Shown: positions 32,955 through 42,371, numbered from the stretch's first letter. The stretch: DNA of 64,000 bases from Hyphomicrobiales bacterium (GCA_900466875.1 UBNQ01000023.1:62001-126000), one strand, 5' to 3'. The notes: a model not told the origin generated them from the letters alone. Numbers and translations: made by a program.

Positions 32955-34058
32955 ATGAACATCAAGAGCCTTCTTCTCGGCTCCGCTGCTGCCCTCGCAG
33001 CAGTTTCTGGCGCACAGGCTGCCGACGCAATCGTGGCTGCTGAGCCTGAGCCGATGGAATACGTTCGCGTTTGCGACGCTTTCGGCACCGGCTACTTCTA
33101 CATCCCGGGCACGGAAACCTGCCTCAAGATCGGTGGTTACGTTCGTTTCCAGGTTGACGGTCGTTCGGACTTTGATCTGACCGGCGCACAGGGCGGTTAC
33201 CGCACCAACACCCGTGGCCAGGTTGCTGTCGAAGCAAAGAACGACACCGAATTCGGTACGCTCGCTTCCAAGATCACGCTTCGCGCCAACAACAACAGCT
33301 CGAACAACAGCTTCTACCTGGAAGAAACCTACTTCCAGCTCGGCGGTCTCCGCGTTGGTCAGTTCTACAACTACTTCGATAACGGCCTTCCGGGCGAAAC
33401 CGTCCTTTCCGACGGCGGTCCTGGTGCAGGTGGCTTCGGCTTCGCTGGCGACACCCTGAACAACTCTGTTCGTTACACCTACGACGCAGGTTCGTTCTCG
33501 GTTTACGGTCAGGTTGATGCCTTCAACTCGGAAGCTGGTTGGAAGACCGACAACGTTGTTATCGGCGTCGACCCGATCACCGGCGAAGACATCACCACGG
33601 ATACCCGTGACGAGCTTGGCATCAACGGCGTCATCACCGGCAAGTTCGGTGGCGTAACGGTCGACTTCTTCGCTGGTTACGACTTCGACACCGAAGAAGC
33701 TGCCTTCGCTTCCACGCTGACGGCTGCTATCGGCCCGGGTTCGCTCGGCGTCTTCGCTGCCTACTCGACTGGTGCTAACGGCTACTACGACTTCGCTGAG
33801 TGGACGATCGGCGCAGAATACGCCATCAAGGTTTCCGACAAGCTCTCGATCGCTCCTGGCGCTCAGTACTGGGACAACATTGCTGTTGTTGACGGCGACT
33901 TCGACGGTGGTGACGCATGGCGCGTTGGTGTAACGGCTGATTACAAGATCACCAGCAACCTCACCACGAAGGCCACCATCAACTACACCGACGTTGACAA
34001 CGGTGCAGACTCTGCTGACCGTTGGGACGGTTTCCTCCGTCTGCAGCGTTCTTTCTAA
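32955..34058 (+). CDS. ropA: RopA-type outer-membrane porin (first of tandem pair)
   Basis: A 367-residue beta-barrel porin of the Porin_2 family typical of Rhizobiales. The Sec signal MNIKSLLLGSAAALAAVSGAQA is followed by DAIVAAEPEPMEYVRVC; the short N-terminal loop between two cysteines (VCDAFGTGYFYIPGTETCLK) is the hallmark of RopA/Omp proteins. Strands alternate with aspartate-, glycine- and asparagine-rich loops, and the C-terminus ends in the outer-membrane insertion signal DGFLRLQRSF. GGAGG precedes the ATG. Codon use is strongly biased to a few codons, as in highly expressed genes. A strong terminator follows, and a close paralogue lies 284 bases downstream. Confidence 0.95.
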   Translation: MNIKSLLLGSAAALAAVSGAQAADAIVAAEPEPMEYVRVCDAFGTGYFYIPGTETCLKIGGYVRFQVDGRSDFDLTGAQGGYRTNTRGQVAVEAKNDTEFGTLASKITLRANNNSSNNSFYLEETYFQLGGLRVGQFYNYFDNGLPGETVLSDGGPGAGGFGFAGDTLNNSVRYTYDAGSFSVYGQVDAFNSEAGWKTDNVVIGVDPITGEDITTDTRDELGINGVITGKFGGVTVDFFAGYDFDTEEAAFASTLTAAIGPGSLGVFAAYSTGANGYYDFAEWTIGAEYAIKVSDKLSIAPGAQYWDNIAVVDGDFDGGDAWRVGVTADYKITSNLTTKATINYTDVDNGADSADRWDGFLRLQRSF

Positions 34059-34080
34059 TCTGATCTTTCAGATATGAGCG

Positions 34081-34113
34081 AAAAGCCCGGCCATGTGCCG
34101 GGCTTTTTGTTTT
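34081..34113 (+). terminator. Rho-independent terminator of the first porin gene
   Basis: AAAAGCCCGGC pairs with GCCGGGCTTTTT around CATGT, followed by GTTTTG. The first 27 bases are identical to the terminator after the second porin gene. Confidence 0.92.
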
Positions 34114-34341
34114 GTGATGATTCGTGGGGAGTCGCCAGGTTGCCGCAGAGATTAGCGTGTGAACATGCACGGAGAGGAGGTCGGCAATCCGGTTCTCTCG
34201 TCAAATTTGTGACATATTAGTAACGTGGCGACCGTAAGTGCCTGATTGCCACCCGCCATAGATGTGGAAATGCTTGTAGACCCCCACCGTCGGACTGTAG
34301 CTTGATGAATGTAAAGCCTAGAGTTGACCGGGGAACCCCAA

Positions 34342-35418
34342 ATGAAAATCACGAGCCTTCTCATCGCATCGACCGCGGCGCTTGCAAGCGTCACCGTTGC
34401 TCAGGCTGCCGACGCAATCGTCGCTGCCGAACCGGAACCGATGGAATATGTTCGCGTATGCGACGCTTTCGGCACTGGCTACTTCTACATTCCGGGCACC
34501 GAAACCTGCCTCAAGATCGGCGGCTATGTCCGCGTACAGGTTGACGCTCGTAGCAGCGACGACTTCGGCGGCGAAAGCGGCTACCGCACTAACACTCGAG
34601 GTCACCTGACCCTCGATGCCAAGTCTGATACCGAATACGGTACACTGGCCTCGGTTATCACGCTGGAAGCAAACACCAACGATCCGGACAACGGCACCGA
34701 CTTCTTCCTCGATGAGACCTTCATCGAGCTCGGCGGCCTTCGCGTCGGTTACTTCTACAACTACTTCGATACCGGCCTTCCGGGCGAAACCGTACTTGCT
34801 GACTCGGCTCCGTTCGGCAACGGCGGCTTCGGCGGCGACACCCTCAACAACGGTATTCGCTACACCTACGACGCCGGTGCTTTCTCCGTCTACGGTCAGG
34901 TCGATGCATTCGACTCGCAGGACGGCTGGAAGGACGACGTCCCGGGAACCGGTCGTGGCCAGGATGAAATCGGCATCAACGGCGTCATCACCGGCAAGTT
35001 CGGTGGCGTAACGCTCGACTTCTTCGCCGGTTACGACTTCGACCGCGAAAATGCAGCTCTCGCTTCCACGCTGACTGCTGCCATCGGCCCGGGTTCGCTC
35101 GGCGTCTTCGCAGCTTACTCCTTCGGTGAAAACCGTTACTTCGATGCTTCCGAATGGACCATCGGTGCGGAATATGCGTTCGCCGTTTCCGACAAGTTCT
35201 CCATCGCTCCCGGCATCCAGTACTGGGATAACGTCGTTCTCGACGCTGATGGCGACTTCGACGGCGGCAATGCTTGGCGCGTTGGCGTTACGGCCGACTA
35301 CAAGATCACCACGGGTCTCTCCGCCAAGGCAACCGTCAACTACACCGATGTTGACGCTGACGCACTCGGCGATGCTGACCGTTGGGACGGCTTCCTGCGT
35401 CTGCAGCGCTCGTTCTAA
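34342..35418 (+). CDS. RopA-type outer-membrane porin (second of tandem pair)
   Basis: A 358-residue porin, about as long as its upstream paralogue. Signal peptide MKITSLLIASTAALASVTVAQA; the DAIVAAEPEPMEYVRVC block, the Cys-Cys loop and the LQRSF end are identical or nearly so, while the extracellular loops differ (for example a shorter loop where the first porin has NVVIGVDPITGEDITTD). ATG 34342 is chosen because the next start upstream adds residues before the signal peptide. Loop divergence with core conservation is usual for paralogous porins under phage or antibody pressure. It ends in an identical terminator. Confidence 0.94.
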   Translation: MKITSLLIASTAALASVTVAQAADAIVAAEPEPMEYVRVCDAFGTGYFYIPGTETCLKIGGYVRVQVDARSSDDFGGESGYRTNTRGHLTLDAKSDTEYGTLASVITLEANTNDPDNGTDFFLDETFIELGGLRVGYFYNYFDTGLPGETVLADSAPFGNGGFGGDTLNNGIRYTYDAGAFSVYGQVDAFDSQDGWKDDVPGTGRGQDEIGINGVITGKFGGVTLDFFAGYDFDRENAALASTLTAAIGPGSLGVFAAYSFGENRYFDASEWTIGAEYAFAVSDKFSIAPGIQYWDNVVLDADGDFDGGNAWRVGVTADYKITTGLSAKATVNYTDVDADALGDADRWDGFLRLQRSF

Positions 35419-35756
35419 TCCGCTTCTCGGATCTGATTTGAAAAGCCCGGCCATGTGCCGGGCTTTTCTCGTTTGAGCTACAGTTCTGGATCTCCCGTGA
35501 TCCGCTCACAGCTGTAAGGCGCAAGTGGAGGGGAGGGCAGCATGCGAACGCTTCCGCGACGATGCTTGTCTTCGACTGTTTGAAAATTTCCATTCAAGCG
35601 CGGTTCGGAGGCATTGGAAGACTAGGATCGCTTGAGAGCTACGCGGCATCTTTGGCACATTTCCAAGGCCAGCCTCCGCTCGCCAAAGCGGCAAGACGCC
35701 AGAATGTTCTAAACGCGATTATCCTGTATCGCCGTCTTCCGGAAACTGCCGGGCGC
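35419..35756. other. Intergenic region between porin and lytic transglycosylase genes
   Basis: After the terminator at 35441-35467 I see no gene or clear RNA in this 338-base stretch. Both flanking genes end here (convergent), so no promoter is required. Confidence 0.6.
35441..35467 (+). terminator. Rho-independent terminator of the second porin gene
   Basis: The same 27-base hairpin as after the first porin (AAAAGCCCGGC...GCCGGGCTTTT, loop CATGT), followed by CTCGTTTG. Confidence 0.92.
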
Positions 35757-37877
35757 TTACTGCCGTCCGAACCTGAGATCGGCGGCAATATCCGCGTTCT
35801 GCCCCAGCCGGGTCTTGTAGACCTGATAGTTCTCCAGCACGCGCTGCACATAGTTTCGCGTTTCGGGGAAGGGGATGCGCTCCACCCAGTCGATCACCTC
35901 GTCGAGGGATTTGCCGCGCGGGTCGCCGTAACGTGCGATCCATTCCGGCACCCGCTTCGGCCCGGCATTATAGGCGATGAAGGTCAGCACATAGGAGCCG
36001 CCGAAGGCGTCTATCTGCTCGCCGAGATAATGGGCGCCGAGCGTCGCGTTGTAACCGGCGTCGCTGGTCAGCCTGTCGGCTTTGAAACTCAGGCCGTGCC
36101 GCTTGGCCACACCCTGCGCTGTGCCGGGCAGAAGCTGCAGCAGGCCGCGGGCATTGGCGGGGGAAACGGCTGCCGGGTTGAAGGCGCTTTCCTGCCGCGC
36201 GATCGAATAGGCAAGTGCCTTGCCGGAGCCGGCGATATTGGCGCCGGCCGGAATGACGCCGATCGGATAGGCAAGCGCCGCTACATCCACGCCGCGGGAA
36301 AAGGCGGATTTGCCGATCCGCAACGACAGCGCATGGTCGCCCTGCGCTTCGGCACGCGCCGTCAGCAGCGAAAGTTCGCCGGGACTGTCGATCTGTTCTC
36401 CAAGTGCCGCATAAAGTGCCGCCGCGCGCCGGTCATGGCCAACGGCATCGAGCCGCGCGATGGCGCGAACCACGTCGCGGGATGCGAAACGCTCGCGGTC
36501 CTGCGCGGTGGGCGAGGGGTAGCTCACATCGAGCACCGACTTGCCGAGCTTTGCCGCAGCCAGTTGTCCATAGAAGGTGCCGGAATAACGGGCCGCCTGT
36601 TCGTAGAAGTTACGCGCCTGTCCCGGTCCACCGGCCTCCGCCGAACGACCGAGCCAGTAGAGGGCCCGCGAGGCCGACAGCGGCCGGCTCGAGGCGTCGA
36701 GAATCTTGCGGAAATGCGTCTCCGCTGCGGTCGGGTCCTGAAGCGCTCTCAGCGCGTACCAGCCGGCATGGAATTCCGCATCGGCCCGGTCGACCGTTGA
36801 CTGGGCCACATGATCGGCGACCAGCCTGTAGGCGGTACGGAACTGTCCAAGGTCGGCGAGCCCGCGGGAAACGATGCGCTGTTCGTTCCACCATTCCGTC
36901 GGATAGACGAGCTTGGCCGGATCCCGCGGCACCCGCTCAAGCAGCCTTGCCGCCTCGGCATAATCGTTCTGCCGCCTTGCATATTCGATCCTGACGAAAA
37001 GATAGGCGGGATCGCTCGCCCAGGAGCCGGCAACCGAACTGATCAGGGCGCCGGCATTCCTGGCGTTGTTCGCAACGGCGACCCATGCGTTGTAAAGCGA
37101 CTGGGCATTGCCGAGGCCGGAGAAGCGCTTCGCCTGTGCCGTACGGCCGCGATACATGAGATAGTCCATGCGCGTCTTGTGGTCGGCAGCGGTAAACAGC
37201 CTGCCGAACTCGCCGAGCACCTTGTCCTCGGTCGCGGTATCCAGTGTTTCAGAGGACCAGAGCCCACGCAGGATGCGGGTGGCATCGGTCGTTTTCCCGC
37301 TCGCCACTTGCGCGCGGGCTAGGATCATCGCGCCTTCCGGCGTTTGCGGCCGCGCATTGCCCATGGCCGAAAGCACCGCTGCAGCAGGCGGGTTTTCCCG
37401 GTAGAGCGCACGCTCTTCCCGTTCACGCAGCCCGCCAAGCCCCGGCCAGCCGGTCAGCTCGCGCGAGGCTGCGGAAATTTCGCGATAGGGCACGTCACGC
37501 ATTCCGGAACTGGCGATCGCCCAGGTCAGGATTCGCCGGTCAAGCGAGCCTGAAGGAAGGCTGTCGCGCACGGCAAGCGCGCGAAAAGCATCATTGTCGG
37601 AAAGCGCATCCAGGCCGGTCTTGAGGGCTGAGGAGGCGAGCGGCCGGTCAAGCCTTGGAATGGAGCCGGTAATCTCGGGAACCGGCATCGCCGTCGGCGT
37701 GGGCAAAGCCCGTGGGGCTGTCTGCGAGCCGGGTTGCCTTGGCAAGGGCAGGTTCACGGGCGCATCCGGCCGGGCAAAGGGCAGGGGCACGATGCCGCTA
37801 CCGCTTTGCGCGAGCACAAGGCTCGATATGCTGGCTGCACCCAATCCCAAGGTGAGGATCAGAGCGGGCTTCTTCAT
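35757..37877 (-). CDS. slt: Soluble lytic murein transglycosylase (Slt70-type)
   Basis: A 706-residue periplasmic enzyme that cleaves peptidoglycan glycan strands with formation of 1,6-anhydro-muramic acid. A signal peptide (MKKPALILTLGLGAASISSLVLA) and a Pro-rich linker (about 30-75) precede a long alpha-superhelical domain of short repeats (about 80-530), as in Slt70, and the C-terminal goose-lysozyme-like SLT domain: catalytic Glu in ARQESAFNP (about residue 562), then ARGLLQLLPGTA, and FIAYNAGPKRV. Length fits the family. It is convergent with the porin gene, and monocistronic. Assigned as slt by architecture; other family-1 transglycosylases share the same domain order. Confidence 0.92.
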   Translation of the reverse strand: MKKPALILTLGLGAASISSLVLAQSGSGIVPLPFARPDAPVNLPLPRQPGSQTAPRALPTPTAMPVPEITGSIPRLDRPLASSALKTGLDALSDNDAFRALAVRDSLPSGSLDRRILTWAIASSGMRDVPYREISAASRELTGWPGLGGLREREERALYRENPPAAAVLSAMGNARPQTPEGAMILARAQVASGKTTDATRILRGLWSSETLDTATEDKVLGEFGRLFTAADHKTRMDYLMYRGRTAQAKRFSGLGNAQSLYNAWVAVANNARNAGALISSVAGSWASDPAYLFVRIEYARRQNDYAEAARLLERVPRDPAKLVYPTEWWNEQRIVSRGLADLGQFRTAYRLVADHVAQSTVDRADAEFHAGWYALRALQDPTAAETHFRKILDASSRPLSASRALYWLGRSAEAGGPGQARNFYEQAARYSGTFYGQLAAAKLGKSVLDVSYPSPTAQDRERFASRDVVRAIARLDAVGHDRRAAALYAALGEQIDSPGELSLLTARAEAQGDHALSLRIGKSAFSRGVDVAALAYPIGVIPAGANIAGSGKALAYSIARQESAFNPAAVSPANARGLLQLLPGTAQGVAKRHGLSFKADRLTSDAGYNATLGAHYLGEQIDAFGGSYVLTFIAYNAGPKRVPEWIARYGDPRGKSLDEVIDWVERIPFPETRNYVQRVLENYQVYKTRLGQNADIAADLRFGRQ

Positions 37878-38094
37878 CCGGTAACTCGCGAAAAAAATAT
37901 ATACCCCCGTCGGGTTCTTCCATTAGGCTCCGGCAGCATTAACGAAACCTTACCGCAGCCTCTAAAATAAGCATCTGCGAACGATCAGAATCGCGTGAGC
38001 TTTGCGCTTGTCGGCGATCTGCCTCCGCTTTATGGTGCGCCACCTTAGTTGTTGATTACGGCCGAAGCGTGGACTTTGGTCATGGGAGTTTTGC

Positions 38095-38979
38095 ATGTTC
38101 AAGGGATCGATCCCCGCGCTCGTAACGCCGTTCACCACTGGCGGGGATGTCGATGAAAAAGCGTTTGCCGCCCATGTCGAGTGGCAGATAGAGGAGGGGA
38201 GCTCCGGCCTCGTTCCGGTCGGCACGACCGGTGAATCGCCGACCCTTTCTCATGACGAGCACAAGCGTGTGGTCGAACTCTGTGTCCAGGTGGCAGCCGG
38301 GCGCGTACCGGTCATTGCCGGTGCCGGCTCCAACAATACGACCGAAGCGATCGAGCTGGCCCAGCACGCCGAACAGGCCGGCGCCGATGCCCTGCTGGTG
38401 GTCACGCCCTATTACAACAAGCCGACCCAGAAGGGCCTCGTCGCCCATTTTTCCGCAATCGCCGAAGCGGTCTCCCTGCCGATCTTCATCTATAACATTC
38501 CGGGCCGATCGGTGATCGACATGATGCCGGAAACCATGGGCAAGCTTGCCAGGGCGCACGGCAATATCGTCGGCGTCAAGGATGCGACCGGCAGGATCGA
38601 GCGCGTTTCCGAACAGCGGATAAGCTGCGGCACTGAGTTCGTCCAGCTCTCGGGCGAAGACGCGACGGCGCTCGGTTTCAACGCCCATGGCGGCATAGGC
38701 TGCATTTCCGTCACCGCCAATGTCGCGCCACGCCTTTGTGCCGAATTCCAGGCGGCAACGCTTGCCGGAGACTACAGAAAAGCCCTCGAATATCAGGATC
38801 GTCTGATGCCGCTGCACAAGGCGATCTTCCTGGAGCCGGGTCTCTGTGGCGCCAAATACGGACTGAACAGGCTGCGCGGCATGGAGCGCAAGGTGCGCTC
38901 GCCCCTCGTGTCGGCACTTGAGCCGGCAACGGAAGAAGCAATCGATGCCGCTTTGCGTCATGCAGGCCTTTTGAACTGA
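38095..38979 (+). CDS. dapA: 4-hydroxy-tetrahydrodipicolinate synthase
   Basis: First committed enzyme of lysine and diaminopimelate synthesis; condenses pyruvate with aspartate semialdehyde. The 294-residue TIM-barrel has all active-site residues: Schiff-base Lys162 in GVKDATG, Tyr133 in FIYNIPGRS, Thr44/Thr45 in GTTGES, and Tyr107 in TPYYNKP. Start ATG 38095 is preceded by GGGAG. It is the first gene of the dapA-smpB block, the same order as in other Rhizobiaceae. It feeds diaminopimelate to peptidoglycan, thus linking to several wall genes in the window. Confidence 0.97.
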   Translation: MFKGSIPALVTPFTTGGDVDEKAFAAHVEWQIEEGSSGLVPVGTTGESPTLSHDEHKRVVELCVQVAAGRVPVIAGAGSNNTTEAIELAQHAEQAGADALLVVTPYYNKPTQKGLVAHFSAIAEAVSLPIFIYNIPGRSVIDMMPETMGKLARAHGNIVGVKDATGRIERVSEQRISCGTEFVQLSGEDATALGFNAHGGIGCISVTANVAPRLCAEFQAATLAGDYRKALEYQDRLMPLHKAIFLEPGLCGAKYGLNRLRGMERKVRSPLVSALEPATEEAIDAALRHAGLLN

Positions 38980-39149
38980 AGGTTGGCATCAGGCCTCAAG
39001 GCTTCAGTTGACGCATTAGCTTCACATTCGGCCCTGGCCGCATTATATGAAGGATCGAACCTCGCTCATCGCTTTTGGGCGAGGTTCTTCTTTTGCCGGG
39101 CCGATCCCGGCATACGCGGAAATGCTCTAAGCGGAATGGAATTCGTCAG

Positions 39150-39626
39150 ATGGCCCCCAAAGGCAGCCAGCGCGTGGTGAACAAGGTCGTTGCGGAAAAC
39201 CGCAAAGCCCGCTTCAATTATGAAATCCTCGATACCTACGAGGCTGGCATCATGCTGACTGGCACCGAGGTCAAGTCTCTGCGCGAAGGCAAGGCCAATA
39301 TCGCCGAATCCTATGCATCGGATGAAGGCAATGAAATCTGGCTGATCAACAGCCACCTTCCGGAATATCTGCAGGCCAACCGCTTCAATCACGAGCCGCG
39401 CCGGCGGCGCAAGCTGCTGCTGTCGAAGCGCGAGATCAATCGCCTGCGCACCGGCATCAACCGCGAAGGCATGACGCTCGTTCCGCTGAAGATCTATTTC
39501 AACGAAAAGGGCAGGGCCAAGCTCGAACTGGCGCTCGCCAAGGGCAAGAAACTGCACGACAAGCGCGAGACCGAGAAGGAACGCGACTGGAACCGCCAGA
39601 AGTCCAGGTTGCTGAAGGGCGGCTGA
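39150..39626 (+). CDS. smpB: SsrA (tmRNA)-binding protein
   Basis: Binds tmRNA and delivers it to stalled ribosomes for trans-translation. The 158-residue product has the family start [21 protein letters not shown], the core [19 protein letters not shown] and [16 protein letters not shown], which contain the RNA-binding surface, and a basic C-terminal tail. ATG 39150 is chosen over an upstream in-frame ATG (39075), as it gives the usual length and the typical MAPKG start. tmRNA itself (ssrA) is not seen in the window; in alphaproteobacteria it is a two-piece permuted RNA. Confidence 0.96.
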   Translation: MAPKGSQRVVNKVVAENRKARFNYEILDTYEAGIMLTGTEVKSLREGKANIAESYASDEGNEIWLINSHLPEYLQANRFNHEPRRRRKLLLSKREINRLRTGINREGMTLVPLKIYFNEKGRAKLELALAKGKKLHDKRETEKERDWNRQKSRLLKGG

Positions 39627-39752
39627 GGCTGACCGGGAAACGGCATTCGGCGCTTGGATCTCTGCCCCCAACCCAGAGCGCTGCTTGCTGCGCTCTACCG
39701 CTCCTAGTAAACGGGGACGTGCCCAAAACTTGGCGAGGATAGGGCGGCCTAT

Positions 39753-39803
39753 GTCCTTCTCCCTGTAGGCGGGGAACGGGCCGGCAGGCGGATGAGGGGC
39801 TGA
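39753..39803. repeat. Rhizobial dispersed repeat remnant
   Basis: The stretch CCTTCTCCCTGTAGGCGGGG followed by a GGCCGGCAGGCGGATGAGGGGC-like tail at 39782-39803 resembles the dispersed palindromic intergenic element seen in many rhizobial genomes, in which CTTCTCCCC...GGGGAGAAGG lies next to CCGGCAGGCGGATGAGGG. The inner palindrome here is imperfect, so this copy is decayed. Confidence 0.45.
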
Positions 39804-39885
39804 CACGGATACCAAGGTCGACCTCCACCGGAACCAAACCTCGTCCCCCATCGTTCTCCCGCACATTCATGCGGGCAGGCGGACG

Positions 39886-40854
39886 ATGACGAAGAAGAAG
39901 TTTTTCACCTACGCGATGCTGGCCATAGGCTTCGGCCTTGCAGCCTGGCTTCTTTATCAGGTTTTTCGCGAGCACTCGCCCTCGGAAATCCTCCAGTCCG
40001 TCCGCGACATCCCGGCAACCAATCTGGCACTTGCGCTGCTGTTTGCGTTTGCATCCTATCTCTGCCTCACCGGCTTCGACTGGTGCGGCGTGCGGTATGT
40101 GAAGAACGACCTGCCTTATCCGAAAATCGCGCTCGCGTCCTTCATTGCGCTATCGATCGGCCAGAGCGTCGGCATGTCGGGCCTCAGCAGTGGCGCGCTG
40201 CGTTATCGCTATTATGCCCATTGGGGCATGACCACCGAGGATGTGGCGAAGATCGTGCTGCTCTCTGGCGTCACCGTTGGCCTGGGCATGGCCGTTCTCG
40301 CCGGCATCGTCATGGTAATCAATCCGCAGGATGCCGCCGCAGTACTTCGATTGAAGGAGGAGGTCGTCATTGCGATCGGCGCGGGCTGCCTTGTCGCAAC
40401 AGCGCTCTATGTGGCGTTGGCCGCATTTCTTCGCACGCCTCTTAAAATCCGCAGCTGGACCTTCCAGATGCCCACCTGGAAGATCGCTGTGGCGCAGGTA
40501 ATGATCGGCACGATCAACTTCGCCTTCGTTTCCGCCTGCCTTCGCGAGGTCATGGCGGCGGGCGCCGATGTCAGTTATCTGAAGGCCGCGACCGCCTTCG
40601 TCCTCGCCAACGTCGCGATCCTCATCACCCATGCGCCGGGTGGGCTCGGCGTTCTGGAAGCGACGGTTCGCCATGTCATGGGCGATCAGGCCTCGATCGG
40701 CTCTTTGGTCGCCTTCCGGGTGATCTACTTCTTCATCCCGCTTTTCATCGGCCTGCCACTCTCGCTTATCGTCGAGGCGATATTCCGGGCAAGGAAATCA
40801 CGAAACCCGGAAAATGAGACAAACCACGCGTCGATTGCCGCCAAGCCTGCCTGA
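39886..40854 (+). CDS. UPF0104/lysylphosphatidylglycerol synthase-type membrane protein
   Basis: A 322-residue integral membrane protein with eight to nine predicted helices, of the same superfamily as the protein at 21226 (LPG synthetase membrane domain without the aminoacyl transferase part). Recognisable family features are the paired SIGQSVGMSGLSSGALRYRYYAHWG segment (near 85-110) and THAPGGLGVLEATV (near 247-260). It lacks a C-terminal catalytic domain, so it is not an LPG synthase itself. Its proposed role is lipid or polyprenyl translocation. It follows smpB by 260 bases on the same strand and converges with an NYN nuclease gene. Confidence 0.85.
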   Translation: MTKKKFFTYAMLAIGFGLAAWLLYQVFREHSPSEILQSVRDIPATNLALALLFAFASYLCLTGFDWCGVRYVKNDLPYPKIALASFIALSIGQSVGMSGLSSGALRYRYYAHWGMTTEDVAKIVLLSGVTVGLGMAVLAGIVMVINPQDAAAVLRLKEEVVIAIGAGCLVATALYVALAAFLRTPLKIRSWTFQMPTWKIAVAQVMIGTINFAFVSACLREVMAAGADVSYLKAATAFVLANVAILITHAPGGLGVLEATVRHVMGDQASIGSLVAFRVIYFFIPLFIGLPLSLIVEAIFRARKSRNPENETNHASIAAKPA

Positions 40855-40874
40855 CCGAATTTTCCGGATGTGAG

Positions 40875-40898
40875 AAAGGCGCTGTTTCCAGCGCCTTC
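40875..40898. terminator. Bidirectional hairpin between convergent genes
   Basis: AAGGCGCTG (40876-40884) pairs with CAGCGCCTT (40889-40897) around TTTC, with A/T-rich flanks on both sides. It lies between the UPF0104 gene and the NYN gene and can terminate both. Confidence 0.7.
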
Positions 40899-40921
40899 AA
40901 CAGATTTCATGGGCAGATCGA

Positions 40922-41497
40922 TCAGGCATCAGCCGGCTCGGTGGGTTCCGTCGGACGTGCCGCTCGTTCGCTCGGGTCTCGGCCGACTTCCGCCTTGAGC
41001 GTCATCAGGTCGATGAAGTGATCGGCCTGTCGGCGCAGGTCGTCGGCGATCATCGGCGGCTGGGTCTGCATCGTGGAGACGACGGATACCTTTCGGCCAC
41101 GACGCTGCAGCGCTTCAACGAGATTGGTGAAGTCGCCGTCACCGGAGAAGATCACCAGGTGATCGACGGTTTCCGACTGCTCCATCGCGTCGATGGCCAG
41201 CTCGATATCCATATTGCCTTTGATCTTGCGGCGGCCCAGCGAGTCGGTGAATTCCTTCGCAGGCTTCGTCACGACCTTGTAGCCGTTATAGTCCAGCCAG
41301 TCGATCAGCGGACGGATGGAGGAATATTCCTGGTCCTCGATGAGCGCCGTGTAGTAATAGGCGCGAAGCAGATAGCCGCGCTTCTGGAAAGCCTTCAGAA
41401 GCTTGCGATAGTCTATATCGAAGCCGAGGCTTTTAGATGCGGCGTACAAATTTGCGCCATCGATAAAGAGAGCAATTTTCTCTCTCGGGTCAAACAT
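40922..41497 (-). CDS. NYN-domain (LabA/DUF88) ribonuclease-like protein
   Basis: A 191-residue PIN-like NYN-domain protein. Acidic metal residues are in place: Asp13 (FIDGANLY), Asp97 and Asp103 (GNMDIELAIDA), and Asp120/Asp122 (FSGDGDF). The C-terminus (about 165-191) is a disordered Pro/Glu/Arg tail. ATG 41497 gives the family's usual start MFDPREKIALFIDGAN; an upstream ATG at 41542 adds an unrelated 15 residues. Such genes are found near rpoZ in Rhizobiales. The NYN fold is a nuclease fold, and LabA/YgiM-like relatives are proposed RNA-processing proteins, but the target here is not known. It is divergent from rpoZ. Confidence 0.88.
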   Translation of the reverse strand: MFDPREKIALFIDGANLYAASKSLGFDIDYRKLLKAFQKRGYLLRAYYYTALIEDQEYSSIRPLIDWLDYNGYKVVTKPAKEFTDSLGRRKIKGNMDIELAIDAMEQSETVDHLVIFSGDGDFTNLVEALQRRGRKVSVVSTMQTQPPMIADDLRRQADHFIDLMTLKAEVGRDPSERAARPTEPTEPADA

Positions 41498-41966
41498 ATG
41501 TCTCCATCCCTTTTTTTGCCCGCCTTGCGGGAGTATCGGCAAAACGAAAAGTTGTACCGACGATACTGGAATAATTCTCTTACATTACGAACTATTCATA
41601 TATCTGTCATTTATGGTACGATTCGCAATATTCCAAGCACGTATTGATTGAATATAATCCTCCTGCCCAAGCACTTTAGTCGAATGTCCCAAGCACGGAC
41701 CATTCAACCATGAGTTCTTGGACGCAGCCTTACCCGGATTGGTATCCGGATAAACAGGTGAACCTCACCCGTTTCCTCGGCGGCAAGCCTTGACAGAGAT
41801 CACTCCATCACTGGTTTTGCGTCTTCGAACAGGGCGTTTTCTCCTCAGTAAACGCCCCTTAACTCACGACTAAGATGGTCCTGGGTTAGGAAAAACTTGA
41901 ATTTCCCGTCCGATAGCTGTATCGGGCGTATCAATTCCGGAAATCCAGGACCGCAAAGGACAGGCA
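41498..41966. other. Hairpin-rich intergenic region between NYN gene and rpoZ; candidate ncRNA or leader
   Basis: No protein gene is supported in these 469 bases. Several perfect small hairpins line up on the plus strand: CCGGAT-TGGT-ATCCGG at 41734-41749, GGTGA-ACC-TCACC just after, and GGGCGTTT...AAACGCCC around 41834-41859 followed by CTT. A -35-like TTGACA is at 41790-41795. They may form the leader of the rpoZ mRNA or an independent small RNA. I could not fit 6S RNA or tmRNA to this stretch. Confidence 0.4.
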
Positions 41967-42371
41967 ATGGCCCGCGTCACAGTAGAAGATTGCATTGACA
42001 AAGTCGACAACCGTTTCGAGCTGGTTCTGCTCGCAAGCCATCGCGCCCGCCAGATTTCGCAGGGCGCCTCGATCACCATCGATCGCGACAATGACAAGAA
42101 CCCGGTCGTCGCCCTGCGCGAAATCGCCGACGAGACCCTGTCTCCCGACGACCTGAAGGAAGACCTGATCCATTCGCTGCAGAAGCATGTCGAAATCGAC
42201 GAGCCCGAGCCCGATCCGGCAGCCCTCATCGCCGCCGGCGGCGTGTCGGTCGCATCCGATGCGGAAGACGAAGATGTCGCCGAAACAGTCAATTTCGACC
42301 AGATGTCGGAAGAAGAACTGCTGGCCGGCATCGAAGGTCTGGTTCCGCCGGAAAAGAGCGACGATTACTGA
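41967..42371 (+). CDS. rpoZ: RNA polymerase omega subunit
   Basis: A 134-residue subunit that helps assemble and stabilise RNA polymerase and contacts (p)ppGpp in many bacteria. The conserved N-terminal block [34 protein letters not shown] is complete, with the [16 protein letters not shown] segment after it. The acidic tail (about 90-134) is long, as in Rhizobiales. It is 219 bases before the (p)ppGpp enzyme gene, the rpoZ-relA/spoT order conserved in most alphaproteobacteria. A 9-bp inverted repeat follows its stop codon (42384-42417) without a U-run. Confidence 0.97.
   Translation: MARVTVEDCIDKVDNRFELVLLASHRARQISQGASITIDRDNDKNPVVALREIADETLSPDDLKEDLIHSLQKHVEIDEPEPDPAALIAAGGVSVASDAEDEDVAETVNFDQMSEEELLAGIEGLVPPEKSDDY

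Noticed and set aside
35562-36800. A 412-codon plus-strand frame starting in the gap after the second porin
   Set aside because: Only the first 65 codons lie outside the lytic transglycosylase gene; the rest is its antisense and has no family features.
41640-41960. 6S RNA or two-piece tmRNA between the NYN gene and rpoZ
   Set aside because: I could not find complementary closing stems, a T-arm GTTCGA motif, or an alanine-led tag reading frame. Left as an unassigned hairpin region.
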